Source: Theocolax elegans
Taxonomy: Eukaryota; Arthropoda; Insecta; Hymenoptera; Cerocephalidae
Assembly: GCA_026168455.1 (NCBI GenBank)
Contig: CM047425.1
Coordinates: 470,001 to 534,000, forward strand
Length of the DNA: 64,000 nucleotides
Direction: 5' to 3'
A program made the translations under genes and the position numbers. This document shows positions 10,519 to 22,536 of the stretch, piece after piece (position 1 is the stretch's first letter; the number at the start of each line of letters is the position of its first letter). Below the pieces are notes generated by a model, which was given only the letters and a program-made list of their open reading frames with translations, was not told where the DNA came from and did no database searches.

Positions 10519-11486
10519 AGTTAATGACGAAATATACGAAATCTTAAAAAAATTAACGAAAAAAAGTTAACCTAACCCTGTTGAATACTACTCATTAGGA
10601 AGGAGCTGTAGTAATGGTTGCCAACTTACAAGTTGCAATGTAACTGTACGAGGCGTGCATGGCGTTTGCGCTATCCTATACGTATACGTATATTACGTAC
10701 AATGAAATTAGGATATATCCTATATATAGTTATCATAACTATAGTTATGAATCTATTTTTAATTGCGATAAAATATTTTAGTTTTAAATTAATTGCATTG
10801 ACTATTTATTGTTTGCGCGTTATGCAATTATCGGGAGACTAAGTTGATGTTTTAATTGTAAATATAATTGCGTTGAAATGGGTTTGGGAGACGAATACAT
10901 TTTTAAACAAATTATAGCTGCAATTTAAATTTTAATATAAAGTGCGTTTGCGCAAATTAATAACTTAATTTAGCAATAAGATACTTTAAAAAGTTACTTT
11001 AATTCTTTAAATCAACGCAACAATTTACGAACGCTGTGGAATGTGGTTAGTGTTATATATAGCTATAATAGGGCACGCGATTATTGTAGACAAGAAGCTG
11101 AAGCTGATATAGGATGTTTAAAGTTATTACATTGACAAGATACTAAATAAAATGTACTGATGATCGTCGCAGTTATATGAGGTATGCTTTTAATTTACAG
11201 TGTTAAATATAAGTTAACATTTAATCAGTGTCAATGCGGATATACAATAGCGAATTATAGGTTAAGTTTACCATATACAGTTTCTATAATTAACTGCATA
11301 ATAATTTTTGTTAGCAGCAAATGAGGGATTTGAAAAATGTAGTGTTTACAATTATTGGGCACATCTTTTGACAACTTACCTGCAATATACGTACGTATAC
11401 TAGTATTAGATATTTATTATTTAAATATTAACTTTATTGGTTGGCTAATTATTACGTGCTTAAAAATGTTACAGGTAACTAATAAA
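10519..11486. promoter_or_regulatory. Divergent promoter region of the transposon genes
   Basis: About 970 bp separate the two start codons. No long coding exon is seen. An intron acceptor (TTACAG at 11469-11474) lies just before the transposase ATG, so a 5' untranslated exon probably lies here. Short self-complementary tracts such as CGTATACG (10680-10687) and ATAGTTATCATAACTAT (10726-10742) are present. Promoter elements cannot be assigned by eye. Confidence 0.5.
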
Positions 11487-14223
11487 ATGTTTCACAGAGG
11501 CCCTTACATGACGTATTATGAAAACAAATGTAAGAAAAAAATACCTCGAAGTACACAGCACTGGAGACGACAGAGGTGCAAATTGGTAGCACAAGAACTT
11601 GCTTCGAGATATGGAGAAATGGATACAAATGTTCAAGTGAGAATAACAGTATTATTTTTTAAATTGATACTATTGCACGTTTTTATAATTGAAATTCTAA
11701 TTGTAAATACAAACGATTTCCAAATGATTTACAATGATTTACGAAATAAGGAATACTATGGTTTTAAATTTGTTTTGTTATTATTTTGAATTTTATAAAT
11801 AAATATGTATGAACAAGAAAAATAAAATGAAATCGTTAAGAACAGTTGATTAATTTTTTTAGTTTTTATTTACAGAGAAATTCTAATGATTATGCAATCA
11901 ATGATGACTATTCATTTAAAAATACAGACGTTAATGAACACAACTTTGCTTTTGACAAACCGAACGTTTTTGGTAATATAGATAAAGAATCTTCTCAAGA
12001 TGTAAGTTGAGAAAAAAATCATTATTTAAGAAAAATTTTTATATTAATTTTGTTCGTTTCTTTTTATAGGAAGTCAAGAAAAGTAATAGTTTAAAAAATA
12101 AGGAAGATGAATATATGAAAGAAAAAATGTGTAAATGTAATAACACCAACATAGCAGAAGTAATATTAATGTGTTTAAAATTAAGCGCAAAACATTCCTT
12201 TACGTGGACAGCAACCTTAGATATTTTTCGAATGTTAAATTTTATTTTTAACAAGAACTTATTTCCTACTACAAAATACAAGATAAATAAATTATTAAAA
12301 GTAAATAAAGATTGCATAGTAAATCATATATTATGTACAGAATGCAATCAATATTTAGGAAAAAGTAAAGATTCCAACTTTCAATTAACTTGTCCTTGTG
12401 GAAGAGAAGTGAATTCAAGATCTGTTGGTTCTTCTTTTATAGCAATCAATCCTGTAAGTCAGTTGCAAAATCTTTTTTCTAATCAGAATATTGTGAATTC
12501 CCTTCAAGAAAGATTTAACCGCAAGAAAATTAGTTTGAATGGACTAGAAGATTTATTTGATGGAGAATTATACAAAAAATATAGTAGAAACGATGACATT
12601 TTGGGAAATCCATACAATTATTCATATACCTTTAACACCGATGGATGCCAAGCAGCTGACAGCTCTAAGGTTACAATATGGCCAATATACATGATGATAC
12701 ATGAATTTCCTGATTATTTGCGTAAAAAGTATATGCCACTAGTGGGACTATGGGTTTCAAAAACGGAACCAAATATGAAAGTCTTTCTGCAGCCTTTTGT
12801 AGAAACCGCTAATGAGTTATCTTCAAAAGGATTTACGTGGAAGTTAAACGGTTTAGAAATAGTCAGTAGATTTTTTCCTTTGGGCTGCTGTGTGGATTCT
12901 GTAGCACGATGTGCTTTATTAAATATGAAAAAATTCAACGGTACGCATGGATGTACATATTGTGAGCATTCAACGGTAAGAATTGAAGGTGTAAGAAAGT
13001 ATCCTATGATGGAAAAAGTACCCCAATTACGCACAGATGAATCAATTAAACGCAGTATGATTGAAGCTTATTTTAATAAAATGAAGGACGTAATGGGAGT
13101 TTGGGGACCATCTCCTTTAATGAATCTTAAATATTTTAGTATTACAAAAGGAATGGTTGTAGATTATATGCATTCCTGCCTTCTTGGTGTCACAGAATTG
13201 CATTTGACATTATTGCTATCTAAAGTTGGTACAAAATATTACGTAGGTTCACCAGCAGAAATTCATGTGATTAATAAAAGATTATCATCAATAAAACCAC
13301 CATCATGCATTGCTAAACTTCCACGAAATATTTTGGAAAAAAATCTTTGGACCGCATCAGAATGGTTAGCTTGGTTGATTTTGTACTCGACAATTTGTTT
13401 GAAGGGAATTTTACATAAACAGTTTTACGAGCATTGGCTCTTTTTCGTTGCAGCTATAAATATATTAATAAGTGATTGTATTGAAGTACAAATGTTGCGA
13501 AAAGCAGAAATTTTGTTGATAAAATTTGTTTTTTATTTTGAAAAATACTACGGCAAAAATTATATGTATTATAATATTCATTTGTTACTCCATTTAGTGG
13601 AAACTGTGCGAAATTGGGGTCCTTTATGGGCAAATAATACGTTTCCATTTGAAAACCAAAATCGACTACTTTTAAAACTAAAAAAATGTAATAATAGGAT
13701 TGCTCAACAAATAGTGTATAAATTACTAATTTATCAACAATTACCCATAGTAGAAAATGAAATTTTTATTTCGAATAGAATTAAAACATTTTGTAAGGAC
13801 TTTTCCAGTAATCAAGTAAAAATTTTTGACAGAGTAGATAACTGTATTTTATGTGGATCTGGCAAAATTCATTCTTTATCAAATAAAGAACTAGACAGCG
13901 TCAAAAGTACACTAAACATTCCAGAAATTACAAAATGTACTAAATATGCAAATCTGATCTATAACAGCTTTCGTTACTCCTTACTCACTTCTGTAAATTG
14001 TAAAAAGAAAAATGATTCTGTATTTCAAACTGATAATGATCGATATGGGTTAATTAAAAAAATTTGTAAAATTGAATATCATTCGAAATGTTACGTTGTA
14101 ATTTTTTATAATGAATTGTACGCAGAGAAAAAGTTTATTGAAAATCAAGATGTTTCTACGGATCATTTACTATATTGTACAGTAAAAAAACAAAAGATTT
14201 ACAAGTTATTAACGTTACAATAA
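11487..14223 (+). CDS. CACTA/CMC-type transposase (Transposase_21/DUF4218-like), 809 aa
   Basis: Three exons, 11487-11636, 11876-12001 and 12070-14223, join in phase 0 with GTGAG/GTAAG donors and CAG/TAG acceptors. The start ATG at 11487 follows an acceptor at 11474. The basic N-terminus (HWRRQRCKLVAQELASRYG) may bind DNA. Cys pairs (CTEC near 181-184, CPC near 200-202) suggest a zinc-binding module. The core shows signature blocks of the family: FNTDG (Asp ~283), CCVDSVAR (Asp ~368), FNGTHGCTYCEH (Cys ~387/390), VVDYMHSCLLGVTE (Asp ~457), WTASEWLAWLILY, NIHLLLHL (~596-601) and RNWGPLWANNTFPFENQN. These order as in TNP2/TNPD transposases, with a DDE/D-type catalytic core expected. No stop or frameshift is seen. 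The exact catalytic triad is my inference. The protein would cut and paste this element and related non-autonomous copies in the nucleus. Confidence 0.85.
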
Positions 14224-14255
14224 TTTACAGACCTTGCATATTAATGACCTTTAAA

Positions 14256-14261
14256 AATAAA
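14256..14261 (+). terminator. Probable poly(A) signal of the transposase gene
   Basis: AATAAA begins 33 nt after the TAA stop codon and lies before the right subterminal repeats. Confidence 0.5.
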
Positions 14262-14403
14262 ATTGTTATTGGAAAATTATCAAAAGGAATTTTAAATAAA
14301 CATGTTAATTAAACAATATTTATTATGCGCATTCTAAATTTAATTAATCCCTTATTATTTACGTTAATTTCATTAAATACATTGTAAAATTATATTAAAA
14401 TAT

Positions 14404-14857
14404 TTAAAAAATGTATGAGACTATAAAACATATGTACAAAAATGTGGATAACTGTAATAAATTGTATGAAAGCGCATCGTATGTAAATATCCAAAAATGT
14501 ATGCAAGTGTATAAAACTGTAAGAGGCACACGTATATAGATATGTATAGATTTATACGGTTTTATACAGTAGTATACACTTCTCATTTATATCGTGATTA
14601 TAAACGAAAATTTATAAAATGTATAAAAATGTTGCAAAATTGTATCTATGTGTTACAAATCGTACAAAACTGAAAGAAAATGGTTTAAAGTGTATTAAAA
14701 TGTACAAAAGTGTAATTAAATGTATATAAGGTGTCCGAAAACCAATAGTTTAGTACATCATTATACGGAAATATACGGTTACATCCATTTCTGTACGCTT
14801 TTTTTACATTATACCATGATTTTATACGGACCGATACATTTTTTTTTTCCATACGGG
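14404..14857. repeat. Right terminus and subterminal repeat array
   Basis: Dense TGTATAAAA, TGTACAAAA and TGTATGAAA-like units occur between 14,404 and 14,735, in the opposite orientation to those at the left end. They are followed by the mirrored 14-mer GTGTCCGAAAACCA and the TIR ending CCATACGGG. Several apparent open frames here are only products of the repeat. Confidence 0.75.
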
Positions 14858-15376
14858 TTTGTTTTAAACTAATACTTTTTCAAACGTATCGAAATAACTA
14901 AACTTTTTTTTCAGGGTTTTAAGCGCGGAAATTGCACGTTCCACAAAAGTGGACAATACCCATATTTTCGACGTTCCGTCATAAATTTTTACACTCTAGG
15001 ATATCATAATGATAATGACGCTAACCTGAAAAGTTTGGAATAATCTTTTTAGTTTTCCGTTACATCAGTATTAAACTTAAAAAATCGTACGTACAGATTA
15101 TAGTATGGTTTTTTAAAATTCTTCTGTTTAATTATCGGACACTTTTTGCTTGTTTTATCAAAACAATCGAGTATTATTCGTTACATACCTCCCTCGTCCT
15201 ACATAATTACTTTTATTTCATAAATCATTAAAAAAATGATCAAATATGTGAACATAAAAATACAAATTTTGATACTCATTTTTTTAATATACACTAATAA
15301 CCCAATATTTATTAGTTATTGGGTTATTGGAATATTGGGATATAAAAAAATTAAATTTCTCCATCAATATGTGTAT
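14858..15376. other. Non-coding flank
   Basis: No gene is seen. The end of the stretch holds a short AT-rich repeat built on AATAACCCAATA/TATTGGGTTATT (15298-15345), which recurs at 26,404-26,705. Confidence 0.4.
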
Positions 15377-15582
15377 TGAGAAAAATTTTTAGTAAAAATT
15401 ACAATACTGTCTAGTAAAAGAGTCACAGACTGCCAAATATGAGAAAAATTACTATACTTTATAGTAAAATTTACTATAATTCTTGTAAATTTTACTATAA
15501 AGTATAGTAATTTTTCTCATTTTTGGCAGTCTGTGACTCTTTTACTAGACAGTATTGTAATTTTTACTAAAAATTTTTCTCA
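15377..15582. mobile_element. Foldback MITE, 206 bp, TGAGAAAAA termini
   Basis: The element is almost a perfect palindrome with ~100-bp arms meeting near 15,480 (for example GACTGCCAAATATGAG at about 15,429 against CTCATTTTTGGCAGTC in the right arm). GTGTAT flanks it directly on both sides (15371-15376, 15583-15588), which looks like a 6-bp target duplication. If the true family terminus is CACTGAGA, as at 57,583 and 59,304, then part of that match would belong to the TIR instead. There is no coding capacity. Confidence 0.75.
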
Positions 15583-16752
15583 GTGTATTTGCATTTATAT
15601 TTTAGGTCATGTTTCAACGATTTACGAAAAAAAAATCAATTGGAGGGGAGGATAATGTAACGAACAAGCCCAAGACAATCTATTCAATACATATACACGT
15701 GTTGATAAAAATAATGAACAAAAAATAATATTGTATCGACAACGCTAACGGTAAAACATTTGTTCGAAACCAAATTCTATAAAATATTCTATTGATTCGT
15801 AATATTTAATTTTAATATCGATAAATACTTAAACTTAACGAAGGTAAATTAAAATTGGTGAGCTGGTAAATCCAAGAGACATTGTATAATCAGGCTTGTC
15901 GCGTAATATGCACAGACAAAAAAGAAATCCACCAACAACAACAGCAACGTCGTATATATATATATACATAATCGTCACTAATATAAACAAATATATAACT
16001 ATTAAAAAAAAACTAATAGCAATACTCATATACATACGCACATAAATACATACACGAGGTCATATAACATATACACACCACACTTGTCTGGAAATCATCG
16101 GATGACCCACATATCACCGAAAGTTGAAAGAACTCACGAAAAACCGAAATTACGCACAGGTATACAGTGACAAAATAAGAGACTCATCTTCGCAACGAAA
16201 AGAAAAAAAAACTAGTTGCATAATAAGACCTTACTGCACGAAAGTATATAAATATTAATGAACGCGCGATAATAATATAACGTTAAAAACAAAAAAAAAA
16301 ATATATGAATCTATAACGCGTCCCTCAAAATATACGACGAAGAAGAAGGATAAATCCATGAATGTACACACGGACGTGTATGTAATTATGCGTATCATAT
16401 ATATAACAATAAGTGTACTTGAAATATATACATATACACATGCGATACAATTCGATCGGTCGATAAAAATTAATTTCGTGCATATATATTTATAGCCAAT
16501 ATGTTACGTAAAGTAAATAATTATTATTCGTCTCCGCGTTGGGAACTGATACATATATATATAGGATATGTTATTATAGTCTATATATATAAGTATATTG
16601 GAACGATTATACTATTCAATTGGTCCGACACGACCTTAGCAAATTCCAGAATGCAATGTATATATATAAATTACAACTCGGTGATCGCGTGCAAATGTGG
16701 CATTTCTGTGTGTGTGTGTAGAAGGAAAGATCTGCCGTCTTCCGCGGCTCAC
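15583..16752. other. Non-coding, AT-rich, microsatellite-like
   Basis: No gene is supported. There are many TATATA and ACACAC-like tracts, for example at 15950-15970 and 16400-16440. The open frames here are translations of these simple repeats. Confidence 0.45.
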
Positions 16753-16820
16753 CGCACACCTTGAGATCCTTGACCGCTTCGCGAGCGATCGAGAAAGTCC
16801 AGTTGGCCAATGAGACGACA
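16753..16820 (-). CDS. Doubtful short coding exon, minus strand
   Basis: A GC-rich island in AT-rich surroundings. On the minus strand a CGATTAG acceptor (exon from 16820) and either a GCG/GTGAGC donor (exon to 16753) or a CAAG/GTGTGC donor (to 16760) bound an open frame reading LANWTFSIAREAVKDLKVCG. The peptide looks protein-like but I recognise no family, and no partner exon is proven. It might belong to the same gene as the exon at 25,369-25,543. A regulatory island is the alternative. Confidence 0.25.
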
Positions 16821-17648
16821 CTAATCGTATATACATATATATATATATATTTTGCCGTGCGGCTATCAGATATGTATATATAGCCTCTCTCGTTATATAC
16901 TCACGCACATTTACCTATTATTATCTATGTACCATTCCGATCTATTCTTTACATATTTACATGTACTGTCACATTTTTTTCTTTTTTTTTTTTTTGGAAA
17001 AGTTTGTCTCGTATGCGTCAAAATTATGTATGAATTATCGCGAGTGTGTACGTAAATTTATGAATTTATGAAATAGATCGTTAGTGGTATATGTTAATCG
17101 TTATACGAAATTAATTAACGATTTAACCAGCCTTTCAAATCGACGTCGAGTAAAATGTTTATGTTTTAATTAATATATATACATTAAACTGTTTTATATC
17201 GTCTATGTATATATATAGTAACACGTTTGTTTTACTTATAAATAAATAAATCCTTGTTGTGAAAAAATCATATAATAGTTTTACAATTCTTATTTTTAAA
17301 TAAAAAAAGTTTTACTCGATAAAATTTTACTTACTTTACGTACTTAATAAAATGAAACAAAAATTACCTAAAATTTTTAAAGGTAAAAATAGCATATGCT
17401 TTTTTACAACAGAGTGTATAAATATATATACAAGGAATCGATCGACGATCTCACTGTATCTCACTAGATCTCGTTGCTAAATCTTCCTTGTTTTTCAGAG
17501 GATACCAAAGTTCAGATATAACTTGTTTTGTCACTTTTTAATTTAGTATAACTAATTTTTATTTAATAATTTAAATAAAAATTAAAAAAATTAAAAAAAT
17601 AAAAAAATTTATTTAATAAAATTAATATTTTTAAAGATTTCTGAGACG
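16821..17648. other. Non-coding AT-rich spacer
   Basis: No gene is seen. It contains a TA microsatellite (16,829-16,850) and low-complexity runs of A and T near 17,560-17,620. Confidence 0.4.
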
Positions 17649-18117
17649 AGAGCGCCATTCTGTACAGAATAAGTAAACTGTCAAACGTTCGAGTAAATCC
17701 ATTAGGTAATAGCGAAGAATATTGTAAAAACATAATACACAATTTAATTAGGTTATATTTCTTGAGAGGTTGTTATACTCATTTAAAAATTCAAATTTCG
17801 CGCCACAAAGTAGCAGACGAAAACCAACTAATTTCCTTGTAACAATTAATAAAAACAAATTTACGCAAAACCAGGAGTTAGTTGCTCTTTGTTATGTAAG
17901 GGAAAGCAACTAACTCCTGGTTTTGCGTAAATTTGTTTTTTTATAATTGTTATAAGTGAGTTAGTTATTTTTAGTGTGCTATTTTGTGGCGCGAAATTTG
18001 AATTTATAATAACACCCCCTTAAGAATTACAGTTTCACACATATTCTTCATAAATACACAATGACTGCCCACCAAAATTTAATAAGTTACTTGTAGTACT
18101 ATGTAAAATGGCGCTCT
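17649..18117. mobile_element. Foldback element with AGAGCGCCATT ends, ~470 bp
   Basis: AGAGCGCCATT (17649-17659) is mirrored by AATGGCGCTCT (18107-18117). The centre is a strong hairpin: CAAATTTACGCAAAACCAGG with AGTTAGTTGC just before the loop, mirrored by GCAACTAACT and CCTGGTTTTGCGTAAATTTG. A further mirrored pair, TTCAAATTTCGCGCCAC and GTGGCGCGAAATTTGAA, lies between. It is non-coding and no clear target duplication was found. Confidence 0.7.
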
Positions 18118-21100
18118 GGTCATAAAATTCCCCAAAAACTTTTATATTTATTCATAAAAATAAAAAACTGACATTTCTAAAATAAACAAATCGCACAGCT
18201 GTTATTATTAACTAGCAACGCATTTCGATAGATCTTTTCCATCATTATATCATGTCAGATTTTACATTATAAAAGAACATTATTACGAAAATAACAATGT
18301 AACAAGTATGCGATATTAATTAATTATAAAATATTAAAGTACTGCAATAATTAAACTATAACAATATCTTCTACTTTCATTATCATTCATTATTTATTGC
18401 TATTATTACCGTACAATTATTATTTACTAAATTATTTTCGTATTCGAAAACAAAGATGCATAAAACTTTTGTGTATACGTAATAAATTAAAGTATTTAGA
18501 ATCTTCTTTAATAAATTTTTTTCATTTGATTATATTGAAATGAAGATATATACAGTAAAGCTTTTCTTTTCGTCTGTGATAAATAGCGGATTATTTACAA
18601 CAAAATAAAAATTTTACAGAGAGATCGAGTTGTTTTACAGTTTATAAAGCAGTGTTACGCACTCAGTTAATCGGTGTATATACCTATAGCATATTGTTTG
18701 GATTACGGTACTCGTTTCACGAGGAGACATAACCTATATAACTTCTTACTGTAGTTTACTGCCGGAGAATAAACAAGTTTGTCAGTTTTACAGATTAGAT
18801 TAAGTATTGGTGGGTACAATAAAAAGTCGAATTTATATATTGATATTAATTATGTATACATTCATTTTCAGTAGTATGTATATATACACTTTCTTAGGGG
18901 CAATTATAGTGGCTCCATAAATAAAAATAGTTAATATTCACGAATGAAAATAACGAATATTCATTTATTGATTTAGTGAATTTACAGACTTCTGAATTTA
19001 AAGTTTTATTTTGTCACTATTTCAATTAAACACTTCTTGATTTAAAATAATAAATATTCACTTATCAGATATTGTTTTTGCTCTTTTTGAAACAATGAAT
19101 TTACATACTTTTAATTTTAAAGTTTTATATCCATTACTATTTGAATTACTAAAATATTCCCGCGCATGTGCGTCTATATGTACCGTATTACCGGCCTGGT
19201 TAGTCCTCAAATGATACTCATGTCTAACCCGAATCTAAACTTATTGAAAAATCGTGAAGTATTTTAAATTTGTTTTTTTTTAATTAAATGTTAAATTGAA
19301 AAAGATTATATTAAGGATGTCTCCAAACATTGCAAGGTTAAGTATAAAGCACGTGGCATATATAGGTTATAAAAGAAGGACATATACATTTAATTAATTT
19401 TTAACATAAGATATTTTAAAATCTGCCCTAGTAAAAATTGGAATTTAAGAAGTAGGAAATAAAAATTGGTAGTAAATATCTTGTAATGAAACGATTTTTC
19501 ACCCATTTTTGAAACACCTAATAGAATGATCATAACCTCAAAACATTCGAATAATGTTTTCAGGTTTCTGGGAAGAGTAAACTTTAAAATTCCTATAGTT
19601 TCGGATGGGTTTTTAATGTTTTCGTCCGATTTACAACTAATTTCTGTTATATTTCCAGCATTTACGAAGATAAATGCGATTTTATTACATTTTTCATTTG
19701 TCCATGTTTAATATATAGACATTTAATAGCATATAACTAGACTCAAATTTAATCTACGTTAATAAGCTAAAAATTAGCTCAAAACAGAATATAATTTATA
19801 TTTTAGTCTATTATTCGTTAAATAATGGGGAGAAAAGCGTTTCACCGAGAGGATAAAAATGGGCATATTTTTCGACTATTCTATTTAGAATATCTATTTA
19901 TCACCTATTAAATGGAATACGATTTCTACTAGGGTAGTTATACGTATAGATAATTAAATACCTCATGTGTTAAATAATACTTCTAAGTATATATATAGTT
20001 AATATAGTTAGAATATTTGAATGACTTATGTTTATTTTTCACACTTTTATCAAATAATATAATGTGAGTTGTGAGAAGTCAAATACAAGTAAATAAGAAT
20101 AAATTACTTATTAGAGAAATTATATTTGCCACAATGAGTATTATTATTCCTATTGTTAAAATTTCTATTTTTCTCCTATTTTATTAAAATAATCTATTTA
20201 TTACCTATAAAATTGAATGCAATTTCTACTAGCGAATAAGTTGATATTTTAACCCCAATAGTCATTTAAAACCTTCAAAATAATAAGTATTTTTTATATT
20301 TTTTCCAGTATAATAAAATATCCTCTCGAAAATTTGTTTAAACAACCCATTTTATTTTTAATTTCCCTGTACTCGCGCCGTAATGAATGAAAAGTGTTGC
20401 AATAAAAATTAGTATATAATATATACGTCGTTCGCAGATCTATACTTTTAATCAATAAAATTTACAGTAACGACATCGTAAATAAATATATATTAACCTA
20501 AATTGAAATTGTATCGATCGTTTAATTTATATAGTAATGAATGATTTAATAAAATTAATATAAATATTAGAAAAGATATTAATAAAATAAAGTAAATACA
20601 TAGACTGATATGTATATATAATATTTTGTTATTAATTAATATTAATTATTATATTTTTTTCGATTTTCGTGTAAGCCAATTAAATACATAAAATATTAAT
20701 ATATATTTCGTTTTTATGTTGATAATCGAAAATAAATTATAGTAAAAAATAATAATAATCTTTAGGAAAAGTGAATAAAATCCAGATTTAGAACTTTTTA
20801 TTGAGAAATTCATAAGTATCATTAATTCTTTTTACTATTACTAGTTTCTAACTTGTACAAAAATGAATATTGCATTAAATCTATAATAGAAATTGCGTAT
20901 ATTATGAAGTTACTCGCCAACCAATTATTCGCCATTAATTGGAGACACAAAAATTTTTCGATTTTCGTAGTTATTATATTTTATCGGGAAAATTAACCTT
21001 ATTTAATTTAATAAAAAAGTTATAATTTTACCAAAGTAAAAAAATGTAAAAAATGTATTATTTTCTGTTCCTAATTAATTTTTTTTTAAAAGCAAGACAT

Positions 21101-22081
21101 TTTTTTAATTTTTTATTGCTGGATAAATAAGTTTTCAATAAAAATATACGAGAAAATAGATTATTTTTCGTTATTTCTTTATAGAAATGTTGATAGTAAT
21201 CATACAACTTTTTACTATATATAAAATTAATATTTTCGAAAAATAACACCTACATATTATACGCGTACTTTGATTATATACATTTAAAATCTACGAATTG
21301 ATTTAATTCTTCACGGAATATGAAAAAAAAGAACCGAGGTAAAATTGATATTCCGAAGGAAAGCATATTATATATTTTCATATTTTGCGATATGTATATG
21401 TATGTGCACGCGTGCTTGTAGTTTGTAATTCGTGAACCATCACGATAATAATAATCGGTCTTTCTCTCTTTTTAGTGAAATTAGCTTATAAACGCACGTG
21501 TGCGGTTGAAAAGGTTCGATTGTGCCGAGAATGAAAGTTGTATATACATTGCTGCACTTTCGACGTCGGTAACGACGCGGCCATATATAAATGTGTATAG
21601 GTAAGTTTACTCGCAAATTTATATACTGTTTATATTATGCTTACAATTTTTTCTATTAGCTCATACGGTTTTTTTTCTCTTCTTTTTATGTAAATGTGTA
21701 TAAATGAAAAGCGCGATTGATATAATTTATAATTTAGTTAATATAGTATAATATATAATAAATAAAATATAATTTTGAATGTAATTTTTTTTAATAATAT
21801 TTACGAATTAATCCGATATAAACTATAGAGATGCCAGAATTTAAATTTTAAATTTTATTTTAGAATAGTCGCCGCATTTCGGAATGTAATGAAAATCTTA
21901 TTGTAAATTTGAATTTTTCGGTCACAAAAAAACCAGTAAGTAGATTGCTCTAAATTAATCCAAATATATTACCGTGATTGTTTTACAAAAAAAATGTTGT
22001 TGCATTTTAATAGAAAATTTGAAAAATCCAATGCGCAAATTTTTTGGAAAATAATATCTCTTATATATTTTTATCGATCTC
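18118..22081. other. Long non-coding stretch with weak tandem repeats
   Basis: No gene is supported. Two ~117-bp units repeat at about 18,920-19,150 (GAATTTACANACTT, then TTTAAAGTTTTAT). Two units near 19,850-20,240 share ATCTATTTATYACCTATAAA and CAATTTCTACTAG. A GC-richer patch at ~21,480-21,605 ends in TATAG followed by GTAAGTTT, a good splice donor, so a 5' untranslated exon on the plus strand is possible but has no coding support. Confidence 0.4.
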
Positions 22082-22098
22082 ATATATCCTACTATTTT

Positions 22099-22519
22099 TT
22101 TTATTCTATTTGCTCATCACCCCGTATACCCATTAAACGGGTTTTTACAGGGACACCCCTACCACCTATGTGTGGGGGTGAAGACATTCCAGTTTTTCCC
22201 ATCCCGACCCCCACCGTCCCGCATTCGCCCGGGGTTATGCCCGTGAGGAAGGGAAAACCTTGTAGGAAAACCTTCCCCGAGACGGCCGGTGTATTGAAAC
22301 ATTCTGTTTAGATGTTGAGGTCACCTTGCGTAGGCCCAAACACCGAAACCGAATGTTCCACACCTTCCGGTCACGTTGTGAAGTGTGGAAAAACACCTAA
22401 CCGATCCCGAAAGCCGCACAAGAATGGTGTCACCCATCCAAGTTCCAACCGCACTCAGTGCAGCTTAACTTTCGTGATAGACCGAGGTGCGTCTCCGCCA
22501 CTCCGCCACCGTGTCGGTT
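22099..22519 (-). mobile_element. 5S-rRNA-derived SINE, copy 1
   Basis: A GC-rich 421-bp unit inserted in AT-rich DNA. It is flanked by a perfect 17-bp target duplication, ATATATCCTACTATTTT, at 22082-22098 and 22520-22536. On the minus strand the head (22519 down to ~22429) contains AAGTTAAGC, a short variable piece and ACTTGGATGGGTGAC in the order and spacing of the internal type-1 RNA polymerase III promoter of 5S rRNA (A box, intermediate element, C box). The tail end on this strand is A-rich. The long duplication fits insertion by target-primed reverse transcription, with the enzyme supplied by a LINE. A second copy lies at 50,294-50,712. The open frames over this unit are not genes. Confidence 0.8.
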
Positions 22520-22536
22520 ATATATCCTACTATTTT

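Larger units (their letters stand above)
7643..14857. mobile_element. Complete CACTA/CMC-type DNA transposon, ~7.2 kb
   Basis: The two ends form a terminal inverted repeat: CCCGTATGG, ten A/T-rich bases, then TGTAT at 7643-7666, mirrored at 14834-14857. Only two positions in the 24 differ. Inside, the 14-mer TGGTTTTCGGACAC (7727-7740) is exactly mirrored at 14731-14744. Both subterminal zones are rich in ~9-bp TGTATAAAA/TGTACAAAA-like repeats. Both flanks are TT (7641-7642 and 14858-14859), compatible with a 2-bp target duplication; no longer duplication is visible. The element carries two divergent genes: a Transposase_21/DUF4218-like transposase and a BEN-like DNA-binding protein. Both reading frames are unbroken after splicing, so the copy may be young or still active. 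The TIR does not begin CACTR as classical CACTA elements do, so the lineage within CMC is uncertain. Confidence 0.85.

Noticed and set aside
12714..13034. Minus-strand open frame inside the transposase exon
   Set aside because: Shadow of the transposase reading frame; no splice partner or conserved motif.
18900..20300. Possible CRISPR-like repeated units
   Set aside because: Only two diverged units each, no regular spacers, and a eukaryotic context.
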